Shown here piece by piece: positions 57,651-64,000 of a DNA stretch of 64,000 bases. The stretch's first letter is position 1; every line of letters begins with the position of its first letter. Under the pieces are notes generated by a model. That model was given only the letters and a program-made list of their open reading frames with translations, made no database searches and had not been told where the DNA came from. The stretch is taken from positions 81,773 through 145,772 of the forward strand of contig JAUYTU010000020.1 in NCBI GenBank assembly GCA_030694975.1, given 5' to 3'. The position numbers and the translations under genes were made by a program. The DNA comes from Erysipelotrichaceae bacterium. GTDB taxonomy: Bacteria; Bacillota_I; Bacilli_A; Erysipelotrichales; Erysipelotrichaceae.

Positions 57651-58467
57651 ATGCGACCTTTGCTTTCATCGATGCCAACTTGAGGAAGGGCAGATAGGTT
57701 TTTGTCGAGGAAGGAAAAATGTTGATGGGAAAATCATTCCTTTAAACTATGGCTGAGTAACCTCAATCGCTTTAGATCCGATTGAAAAAAAACCATTTAA
57801 ATTCTTCCGTCCGGGAAGTATGATTCTATCGTTGGGTGGATTTGGTTGTAATCTGCGATGTCCATTCTGTCAGAATTATTCGATTTCAATGGCCGATGAG
57901 AAAATCTTTACGGGCCAACTGTCAGTTACAGATGCGGTGGAGCTAGCTAAATCTCTTAAGAAAGATGGGAATATCGGGATTGCTTATACGTACAATGAGC
58001 CATTTATTAACTTTGAGTATGTTCTGGATTGTGCGGTTGAAATAAAAAATGCCGGAATGATCAATGTGTTGGTAACCAATGGGACCATTGAGGAAGAACC
58101 ATTACGCAGATTATTACCTTTTATTGATGCCTACAATATCGATTTAAAAGCGTTTAGCCAGAGATTCTACGATGAGATCAGTGGTGATTTTGAATCGGTG
58201 AAACGTACGATTATGATAACCTCTAGGGTTGCGCATGTGGAAGTAACTTTTCTGGTGATTGAAGGTGAGAATGATTCGGATGAAGAGATGGAAGAAATGG
58301 CGATGTGGTTGGCGGAAATAGATTCAGATATACCATTGCACATCAACCGCTTCTTCCCGGACTATTTGTGGAAAGATAAGAGTATTACTTCGAAAGAGAC
58401 TTTGCTTCGGCTTAAATCAATTGCCTCAAAATTCCTTAATCGCGTCTCTTTGGGAAATATCGGATGA
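57643..58467 (+). CDS. AmmeMemoRadiSam radical SAM enzyme with in-frame TGA at codon 38 (selenocysteine candidate or nonsense)
   Basis: Reading through one TGA (57754-57756) gives a 274-residue radical SAM protein. The part before it has a four-Cys pattern (CDLCFHRCQ, GFCRGR) and ends LNYG. The part after it continues in the same frame as VTSIALDPIEKKP, then the cluster motif GFGCNLRCPFCQNYS (CX3CX2C) and the family ending HINRFFPDY. Flanking sequence is intact, so either UGA is decoded (Sec) or the stop is very recent. A 7-bp hairpin lies at 57763-57785. A start at ATG 57820 would lose the N-terminal domain and lacks a good ribosome binding site. The start overlaps the A/B fusion gene as ATGACTGA. 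Confidence 0.8.
57763..57785 (+). promoter_or_regulatory. Hairpin downstream of in-frame TGA (possible bacterial SECIS)
   Basis: TCAATCG (57763-57769) pairs perfectly with CGATTGA (57779-57785) around a 9-nt loop, beginning 6 nt after the TGA. If the last G-C pair opens, the loop starts with G, as bacterial SECIS loops prefer. The loop lies 13 nt past the TGA, at the short limit for known elements. It may be chance. Confidence 0.35.
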
Positions 58468-58518
58468 AATGTTTGTGTTGATATGATATTGTTGTACATG
58501 TCGGAAGTGAGTGATGTT

Positions 58519-59568
58519 ATGAATACTGAAATCGTTGAATTGAACGAGCAAAATATTGATATTGAGAAATTAATGAGAGCGGCTAAGATTATTGTAAACT
58601 TAGGGACCGTCGTTTTACCCACGGAAACGGTGTATGGATTAGGAGCAAATGCCCTATCCTCAACAGCTGTTAAGAAAATATTCCTTGCGAAAGGCCGTCC
58701 ATCCGATAATCCGTTGATTGTGCATGTGTGTTCCGTTGATATGATGGAAGATTTATTAAGTGAACCCTTAGACTTACGAGCAAAAAAGTTAATAGAAGCT
58801 TTTTGGCCCGGTCCTCTGACCCTCGTTTTTAAACGTTCCGACAAAGTGCCAGTAGAAGTCTGTGCAAATTTAGATACGGTGGCCATTCGTATGCCGGATC
58901 ATCCCATCGCATTGAAACTGATTGAATTGGCGAATGTGCCCATCGCCGCACCGAGTGCGAACGTTTCAGGAAAGCCGAGTCCCACGATGGCTGAACATGT
59001 GATTCAAGACATGAATGGCCGTGTGGATATGATCATCAGTGCCGATCGCAGCCGGATTGGTGTAGAATCGACGGTGTTGGATATATCATCTCCCAAGGCG
59101 GTTGTTTTACGTCCGGGTGGAGTTACATTAGAACAATTACAAGAAGTGCTTGGGAATGACGGTGTCATGTTGGACAACATGATCAACGGTGTTGTTGATA
59201 AACCTCGTTCACCCGGCATGAAATATAAACACTATGCCCCCAACGCACCTTTACAAATCGTGCGTGGGAACAAAGAGAACATCCTGTCTTATATTAAAGA
59301 CAAAATTGAGAAAGCCTCTTCAGCTGAATTAATCGGAGTGTTGTGCAGCGATGAAACACAGTCCGAATATCAAGGAGCACACGTGATTTCTATTGGCAGT
59401 GCTCATCGTTTGGATCAAGGAGCATCGAATTTATTTGCGGTATTGCGCGAGTTCGATCAGATTGGAGTGGACATGATTTTCGCGGAAGCATTTGCGGAAG
59501 ATGAGATGGGTTTAGCTCTGATGAATCGTCTGAAGAAGGCGGCAGGATTTAATATTGTGGATGTGTAA
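58519..59568 (+). CDS. ywlC: L-threonylcarbamoyladenylate synthase (Sua5/YwlC type)
   Basis: YwlC makes threonylcarbamoyl-AMP for the t6A37 modification of ANN-decoding tRNAs. The 349-residue protein has the YrdC-like domain (VVLPTETVYGLGANAL; FLAKGRPSDNPLIVHV; FWPGPLTLVFKR; RMPDHPIALKLI; APSANVSGKPSPT) and the C-terminal Sua5 domain starting around SPGMKYKHYAPNAP. The full-length Sua5 form is typical of Firmicutes. The ATG at 58519 is chosen by family alignment; upstream in-frame ATGs (58498) are possible, and no strong ribosome binding site is decisive. TcdA (33815) acts later in the same pathway. Confidence 0.93.
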   Translation: MNTEIVELNEQNIDIEKLMRAAKIIVNLGTVVLPTETVYGLGANALSSTAVKKIFLAKGRPSDNPLIVHVCSVDMMEDLLSEPLDLRAKKLIEAFWPGPLTLVFKRSDKVPVEVCANLDTVAIRMPDHPIALKLIELANVPIAAPSANVSGKPSPTMAEHVIQDMNGRVDMIISADRSRIGVESTVLDISSPKAVVLRPGGVTLEQLQEVLGNDGVMLDNMINGVVDKPRSPGMKYKHYAPNAPLQIVRGNKENILSYIKDKIEKASSAELIGVLCSDETQSEYQGAHVISIGSAHRLDQGASNLFAVLREFDQIGVDMIFAEAFAEDEMGLALMNRLKKAAGFNIVDV

Positions 59569-59577
59569 TGTTGCTTA

Positions 59578-59606
59578 TTGCAATCTCATTAGGCTTGTGA
59601 TAAACT
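59578..59606 (+). promoter_or_regulatory. Probable rpmE promoter
   Basis: TTGCAA (59578-59583) and TAAACT (59601-59606) are 17 bp apart, about 55 bp before rpmE. Confidence 0.55.
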
Positions 59607-59659
59607 ACTAATGCACTTACTTTGAATGACGACATTCAAGGCGGAAGGAGAGATGAACT

Positions 59660-59863
59660 ATGAAACAAGGCATTCATCCAGTATATAACAATGTGATGGT
59701 TACTTGCACATCCTGCGGTAATCAATTCGAGAGCGGTTCGATCAGAAAAGAAATTCGTGTCGATACATGTTCCAATTGCCATCCTTTTTATACAGGTAAA
59801 CAACGTTTTGCGCAAGCAGCCGGACGCGTTGAAAAGTTTAATAAAAAATACGGAATTAAATAA
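59660..59863 (+). CDS. rpmE: Large ribosomal subunit protein bL31 (zinc-binding type)
   Basis: This 67-residue ribosomal protein starts [21 protein letters not shown] and carries four Cys in two CxxC pairs (CTSC, CSNC), the zinc-containing C+ form. The C-terminal [20 protein letters not shown] is typical. GGAAGGAGAGATGAACT precedes the ATG. A palindromic terminator immediately follows. The zinc-free alternative paralogue is not in this window. Confidence 0.96.
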   Translation: MKQGIHPVYNNVMVTCTSCGNQFESGSIRKEIRVDTCSNCHPFYTGKQRFAQAAGRVEKFNKKYGIK

Positions 59864-59887
59864 GGGTTGCAACCCTTATTTTTTTGC
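59859..59887 (+). terminator. Terminator after rpmE
   Basis: A 9-bp stem AATAAGGGT/ACCCTTATT with loop TGCA is a perfect palindrome followed by more T, overlapping the rpmE stop. Confidence 0.88.
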
Positions 59888-59924
59888 GTAAAATCGGTTA
59901 AAATGGTAACGAGGTGAAAAGCGC

Positions 59925-60515
59925 ATGATGTATCATCAGTATCGCCCGGGCTATCTGGAAGTCATTGCCGGATGTATGTTTGCGGGGAAAACAGAAGAAC
60001 TGATCCGACGGATCAAAGTATTGGAATTTGCGAAACAACGCGTGTTGGTTTTTAAACCCGCCGTCGACAATCGCTACAGCAACACAAAAATCGTATCCCA
60101 TGCCGGAGCATCGGTAGATGCCTTGGTTGTTGAAAGTGCCAAAGATATTTTGGACTTCATCACCAACGATGTTGATGTGGTTGCTATTGATGAAGTACAG
60201 TTTTTCGACCGTGACATCATTGCGGTATGTAATAAACTGGCCAAAGCCGGTAAACGTGTCATGGCCGCCGGACTGGACACCGATTTTCGTGCTGAGCCTT
60301 TCGGAGTCATGCCGGAACTGGTAACGACGGCCGAATTTGTTACAAAACTCACCGCGGTTTGTACGGTTTGTGGAGCACCTGCGACTCGTACCCAACGTTT
60401 GGTCAACCATAAACCTGCATCCTATCATGATCCGATCATTATGGTCGGTGCTGCTGAGAGTTATGAAGCTCGCTGCCGCCATTGTCATGAAGTGAAAGAC
60501 AAGCCGGAACTGTAA
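59925..60515 (+). CDS. tdk: Thymidine kinase
   Basis: Tdk phosphorylates thymidine and deoxyuridine in the salvage pathway. The 196-residue type II enzyme has the P-loop [15 protein letters not shown] (about 17-31; the family more often has GPMFSGKS), Walker [12 protein letters not shown] and the lid zinc finger made of CTVCGAPA and CRHCHE. ACGAGGTGAAAAGCGC precedes the ATG. MATE-family and prfA genes follow closely, probably on one transcript; the tdk-prfA-prmC order is classical in Firmicutes. Confidence 0.94.
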   Translation: MMYHQYRPGYLEVIAGCMFAGKTEELIRRIKVLEFAKQRVLVFKPAVDNRYSNTKIVSHAGASVDALVVESAKDILDFITNDVDVVAIDEVQFFDRDIIAVCNKLAKAGKRVMAAGLDTDFRAEPFGVMPELVTTAEFVTKLTAVCTVCGAPATRTQRLVNHKPASYHDPIIMVGAAESYEARCRHCHEVKDKPEL

Positions 60516-60516
60516 C

Positions 60517-61905
60517 ATGTTGAAACTTCCGATGACTTTGCGTAAGTACGTCGGACCGAAAGAATTTATTAATAAAGTAGTGTGGATTGCGGTTCCCTTG
60601 GCCTTGCAACAACTGCTCAACAGTGCGATGGGTGTGGTTGACAGTATCATGGTCGCCCGCATTAACCAAGTGACTGCCGTAGGAACGGCAGCTCAAATCG
60701 AAATTCTGATGATGACCATCGGTTATGGCGCTGCTGCTGGAGCAGGAATATATATGGCCCAGTTTTACGGTGCCAACGACCACACCAACCAAAGAAAATC
60801 CTTTGGCTTTGGGGTAATGCTCATCTCATTGATTTCTATTGCTTGGATGCTGGCTGCATATTTCTTCGGACCCGCCCTTATGCGATTTTATATTAAAGAT
60901 GCGGCCGTTATTTCGGCAAGTGTCTCATACTTAAGTATTGTTCTATTTTCTTACTTACCCGGAGCACTGACCATGATGTTCAGCTTTGCTTATCGCTCCA
61001 TCCAAAAAACAATCGTTCCGATGGTCGTTGGTATCATTGCGATGCTAATCAATGTAATATTGAACTATGGTCTGATATTTGGGAATTTCGGACTACCTCA
61101 ATTAGGAGTTCAAGGAGCCGCCATTGGCACTTTGATTGCGAATTTGACCGGCTTTATGATCCATTTGATCTATGCTTACAGTAGCAAACAGTCCTTTGTC
61201 GGGACATTTAAAGAAATGTTCTATATAAAGAAAGATATGTTTAACAAGATGTTTTGCCGCACCTACCCATTGATCATCAACGAATTCTTCTTTGCAATCG
61301 GTGGAACCTTATATGTCCGTGCCTTTGGAACCCTAGGAACCAAAGCGATGGACAGTTATTATGTCGGCACTCAGATTGCCAACGTCTTTATGTTTGTGAT
61401 TATGGGAATAAACAATGCCAATAGTTCCATGCTTGGTGCGGAGTTGGGTAAGGGTGATTTACCGGAAGCACGCAAAAAAGGGAATTACTTTATCGGTCTG
61501 GGATTTATAATGTCACTCATTACTTCTGTCATTATCCTCAGTTCTGCCCGCTTTCTGGTCAGCCTGTTTGGACTAAGTGATCCTGAAGTTATTCAAGGAG
61601 CTATCCTAATCGTTCAAGTATTTAGTTTGCGATTGTCGCTTCGGATGTTCAATGTTATCATCTTCTCATCGTTGCGAGCCGGCGGAGATTCGCGCTTTCT
61701 GGCCTTCCTTGACGCCGGAATACTATGGATGGTTGGCTTACCGATGGCCTTTATCTTAGTTGGAGTATTCAATATTCAAAACATTGCCCTTGTATTCTTA
61801 CTGGTTCAAAGCGAACAGCTCGTTCGCGTTGTTATCGGCATGAAACGTTATATTCAAGGTACATGGTTAAAAAATTTAACGCAAGAAATTGCGCTGGAGG
61901 GTTAG
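60517..61905 (+). CDS. MATE-family efflux transporter
   Basis: This 462-residue protein has about twelve membrane segments in two halves typical of MATE exporters that use Na+ or H+ to expel cationic compounds. Signatures are [21 protein letters not shown] in the first half and [29 protein letters not shown] in the second. The ATG is 1 nt after the tdk stop with GGAACTG overlapping the tdk end. The gene is inserted between tdk and prfA, which are normally adjacent, so it may be a later insertion into this operon. Base composition is similar to the neighbours. Confidence 0.92.
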   Translation: MLKLPMTLRKYVGPKEFINKVVWIAVPLALQQLLNSAMGVVDSIMVARINQVTAVGTAAQIEILMMTIGYGAAAGAGIYMAQFYGANDHTNQRKSFGFGVMLISLISIAWMLAAYFFGPALMRFYIKDAAVISASVSYLSIVLFSYLPGALTMMFSFAYRSIQKTIVPMVVGIIAMLINVILNYGLIFGNFGLPQLGVQGAAIGTLIANLTGFMIHLIYAYSSKQSFVGTFKEMFYIKKDMFNKMFCRTYPLIINEFFFAIGGTLYVRAFGTLGTKAMDSYYVGTQIANVFMFVIMGINNANSSMLGAELGKGDLPEARKKGNYFIGLGFIMSLITSVIILSSARFLVSLFGLSDPEVIQGAILIVQVFSLRLSLRMFNVIIFSSLRAGGDSRFLAFLDAGILWMVGLPMAFILVGVFNIQNIALVFLLVQSEQLVRVVIGMKRYIQGTWLKNLTQEIALEG

Positions 61906-61906
61906 A

Positions 61907-62980
61907 ATGGAAGCATTATTTACACGCTGCCAGAAGATTTTGGGTCGGTTTAATGAGTTGGACGAACTTTTGATGAGTCCGGCCATTTTGTCAAACCCAA
62001 AAGAAATGGGAAAACTGGCCAAAGAACAGTCTCAATTACGTCAAGTCGTTGAGTCATTTGATAAGCTTGTTCAAGCGACAGGGCACTTAAAACAAGCCCA
62101 GCAAATGCTTGATCATGACGAAGATGATGAAATGGTCGCCATGGCGGAGATGGAAATTGAAGAGCTGGAACCGCAAATCGCTGATTTGGTTTCTAAATTA
62201 GAGGTTATGTTGATTCCGAGAGATCCACATGATGATAAAAATGCCATCTTTGAAATTCGTGGAGCTGCCGGGGGCGATGAAGGTAATATTTTTGCGGGAG
62301 ATTTATTTCGTATGTATTCAAGATATGCGGAATCGCGTGGTTGGAAAGTCGAAATTTATGAAGCTATCGAAGCGACCGCTGGTGGTTATACATTAATCTC
62401 ATTTATTGTCAAAGGGGATGAAGTCTATCGCTTTATGAAGTTTGAATCCGGTGCACACCGTGTTCAACGCGTGCCAAAGACTGAAACACAAGGACGTATT
62501 CACACCTCTACCGCAACCGTTCTGGTTTTACCGGAAACTGAAGTAGAAGAAGTTGATATCAATCCGGCGGATCTTACCTTTGAAACGCATCGCGCATCCG
62601 GAGCTGGTGGACAACATGTTAATAAAACAGACTCAGCCGTACGCATTACTCACATTCCTACCGGAATTTCTGTCAACTGTCAGGATGGCCGTTCACAACA
62701 TGATAATCGTGATCGTGCACTTAAAGTGATTTATGCACGGGTATTCGACGAATATCAACGCAGGGCCGATGAAGAAAAAGGAATCGAACGCCGTTCGAAA
62801 ATTGGTAAGGGCGATCGCTCTGAAAAAATTCGTACGTACAACTATCCTCAAAACCGGGTGACCGATCATCGTATCGGTTTGACTTTACAAAAGTTGGATT
62901 GGATCGTTGAAGGGCGTATGGAAGAAATCGTCGATGCGCTTATTGCTGAAGAACAACGCTCAAAACTGGCCGGAGAATAA
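61907..62980 (+). CDS. prfA: Peptide chain release factor 1
   Basis: RF1 terminates translation at UAA and UAG. The 357-residue protein has the GGQ motif in [20 protein letters not shown] (about 230-249) and the family's [17 protein letters not shown]. The codon-recognition loop with the P-x-T tripeptide is in the region [16 protein letters not shown]. The ATG at 61907 follows GGAGGGTTAGA; the open frame extends six codons into the MATE gene. prmC, the enzyme that methylates the GGQ glutamine, follows by 1 nt. Confidence 0.96.
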   Translation: MEALFTRCQKILGRFNELDELLMSPAILSNPKEMGKLAKEQSQLRQVVESFDKLVQATGHLKQAQQMLDHDEDDEMVAMAEMEIEELEPQIADLVSKLEVMLIPRDPHDDKNAIFEIRGAAGGDEGNIFAGDLFRMYSRYAESRGWKVEIYEAIEATAGGYTLISFIVKGDEVYRFMKFESGAHRVQRVPKTETQGRIHTSTATVLVLPETEVEEVDINPADLTFETHRASGAGGQHVNKTDSAVRITHIPTGISVNCQDGRSQHDNRDRALKVIYARVFDEYQRRADEEKGIERRSKIGKGDRSEKIRTYNYPQNRVTDHRIGLTLQKLDWIVEGRMEEIVDALIAEEQRSKLAGE

Positions 62981-62981
62981 T

Positions 62982-63833
62982 ATGGCGACCTATCGTCAGA
63001 CACTTAAGAATGCACTCGTTGTTTGTCAACAGGCGGGAATTAACGAAATGTTAGCCCGCCGTTTAATGTTGGAACTGACGGAGCAACATCATTTAAATTT
63101 ATACTTGGTTGATGATGAAGAAATCGAAACTATAATATTTACTGAGTTTCAGATTGGGATTGAAAGACTTTGTCAGCACGAGCCATTGGCCCATATATTG
63201 GGTTATGAATGGTTCTTCGGTCGTAAGTTCTCAGTTAGTAAAGATGTTTTGGTTCCACGAGATGAAACAGAAGAGCTTATAGGACATATTCTGTCGGATA
63301 TCGATGAATTGTTTGGACAAGGCGAACTTGTCTGTGCTGACATCGGTACGGGAAGCGGAGCTTTGGCCATCACATTAAAAGCAGAAGAGCCGCGTTGCCT
63401 TGTTTGGGCGAGTGATATCAGTGAGGAAGCACTAGGTATCGCAAGAAAAAATGCGAAAGATTTAAGTTCAGAAGTTCGCTTTGTTTTAGGAGATATGGCT
63501 CAACCGTTGATCGATCTTCAGGTGAAATTGGATATTTGCATCAGTAATCCGCCGTATATAAAGAATAGTGAGAATGTTGAGCGCTCTGTTGTTGACTTTG
63601 AGCCACATGTCGCCTTGTTTGGTGGATATGATGGTTTAGATTTGTATCGCAGATTGTTGGACCAGGCACCTTTGTTGATGAAAGAGCGCTCGATGATGGC
63701 TTTTGAGATGGGGTTTGACCAACTGGAATCTCTCAGAAATGAAGTTGAAATGAGGTTCCCTGATTCACGTATTGAATTTAAAAAGGACATCAACGGAAAA
63801 GATCGGATGTGCTTTGTTTACTTTAATTGTTAG
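62982..63833 (+). CDS. prmC: Release factor glutamine methyltransferase PrmC
   Basis: PrmC uses SAM to methylate the glutamine of the GGQ motif in release factors. The 283-residue protein has an N-terminal helical RF-binding domain (about 1-90), the SAM loop ADIGTGSGALAITL (about 121-134) and the NPPY motif in ISNPPYIKNSENVERSV. The C-terminal FKKDINGKDRMCFVYF is typical. GGAGAATAAT precedes the ATG, which lies 1 nt after the prfA stop. Confidence 0.95.
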   Translation: MATYRQTLKNALVVCQQAGINEMLARRLMLELTEQHHLNLYLVDDEEIETIIFTEFQIGIERLCQHEPLAHILGYEWFFGRKFSVSKDVLVPRDETEELIGHILSDIDELFGQGELVCADIGTGSGALAITLKAEEPRCLVWASDISEEALGIARKNAKDLSSEVRFVLGDMAQPLIDLQVKLDICISNPPYIKNSENVERSVVDFEPHVALFGGYDGLDLYRRLLDQAPLLMKERSMMAFEMGFDQLESLRNEVEMRFPDSRIEFKKDINGKDRMCFVYFNC

Positions 63834-63858
63834 CAGGGGGAATTCCTGCTTTTTTTGC
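63832..63858 (+). terminator. Terminator after prmC
   Basis: A 6-bp stem AGCAGG/CCTGCT with a 7-nt loop is followed by seven T, overlapping the prmC stop codon. Confidence 0.83.
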
Positions 63859-63910
63859 GGATGAATTAACATAACAAGTGCAACATTAAAAAGGCTCATA
63901 AATCCAATGT

Positions 63911-63916
63911 TATAAT
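63911..63916 (+). promoter_or_regulatory. -10 box ahead of the gene at the right edge
   Basis: TATAAT lies 34 bp upstream of the last start codon. No matching -35 box is clear. The region 63859-63950 is otherwise AT-rich and could contain the left inverted repeat of an insertion sequence. Confidence 0.5.
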
Positions 63917-63950
63917 GTCAGTGACCAAACAGACAAAAACAGGAGGATTT

Positions 63951-64000
63951 ATGAGGTATTATCATCTTACCATATCTGAAAGAGCGTTTGTATATCAGTT
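63951..64000 (+). CDS. Start of a gene, probably an IS30-family transposase (partial)
   Basis: Only 16 full codons are visible, starting MRYYHLTISERAFVYQ, preceded by a strong AGGAGG site. The YxxLTxxER pattern resembles the N-terminal helix-turn-helix of IS30-family transposases (for example YKQLTLEERY). Upstream AT-rich sequence with AAGTGCAAC may belong to the terminal inverted repeat. With so few residues this is suggestive only; a transcriptional regulator is another option. Confidence 0.55.
   Translation, partial: MRYYHLTISERAFVYQ

Noticed and set aside
57754..57756. UGA read as tryptophan (Mollicutes code)
   Set aside because: Many genes in the window end with TGA at the expected position and use TGG for Trp, so the code is standard.
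57820..58467. Shorter radical SAM gene starting at ATG 57820
   Set aside because: The upstream sequence to 57643 encodes conserved family residues in the same frame, the overlap start at 57643 is natural, and ATG 57820 lacks a suitably spaced ribosome binding site. Translation could still restart there.
60074..60406. 110-codon antisense frame in tdk
   Set aside because: It lies fully within tdk, whose zinc and P-loop motifs are intact; a codon-bias shadow.

Overview
This window carries the chromosomal replication origin of a low-GC Gram-positive bacterium (Firmicutes). The order rpmH / oriC / dnaA-dnaN-yaaA-recF-gyrB-gyrA, AGGAGG-type ribosome binding sites, a lipoprotein-type YidC, a T-box leader, an RNA polymerase delta subunit, a c-di-AMP receptor (PstA/DarA) and B. 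subtilis-type parS sites all point there. Small PTS EIIC proteins and a repeat lipoprotein suggest the Erysipelotrichia side of the phylum; that is an inference and no genus is claimed. The code is standard: TGG is used for Trp, and TGA is an ordinary stop in many genes (yaaA, recF, mutL, ychF).

Layout. Left of the origin, on the minus strand, lie rpmH, rnpA, yidC, jag, pth and mfd; mfd runs off the left edge. The oriC region (about 5000-5568, with more DnaA boxes at 6925-7019) separates these from the plus-strand replication operon up to gyrA (13958). Rightwards almost everything is on the plus, leading, strand: serS behind a T-box, SRP RNA, tadA, dnaX-recR, fhs, an aldo/keto reductase, nadK, mutS-mutL-miaA-tcdA-msrA, an ABC exporter, a repeat lipoprotein, dtd-folD-DUF951, ychF, pstA, ispF-gltX, an HD phosphohydrolase, a prolidase-type peptidase, argS, rpoE, pyrG-fba, murA, a PTS EIIC protein, an AmmeMemoRadiSam cluster, ywlC, rpmE and tdk-MATE-prfA-prmC. 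The minus-strand exceptions (EamA exporter, CYTH protein, SEDS protein, rarA, PfkB kinase) are mostly set off by terminators. At the right edge a new gene begins whose first residues resemble an IS30-family transposase. No tRNA, rRNA, CRISPR array or prophage was seen.

Main points of interest. (1) Two exact parS matches sit at serS, about 10 kb from dnaA: one inside the transcribed T-box leader, one inside the coding sequence. (2) The radical SAM gene of the AmmeMemoRadiSam cluster has an in-frame TGA at codon 38 with intact family sequence on both sides and a 7-bp hairpin just downstream. It is either a selenocysteine candidate or a fresh nonsense mutation (CGA to TGA). (3) The pyrG leader has the promoter, GGGC start and C-rich attenuator of the CTP-sensing reiterative-transcription mechanism. 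(4) A PTS EIIC protein ends in an EIIB-like domain without the phosphorylated cysteine. (5) GyrA has valine at the quinolone-determining serine position.
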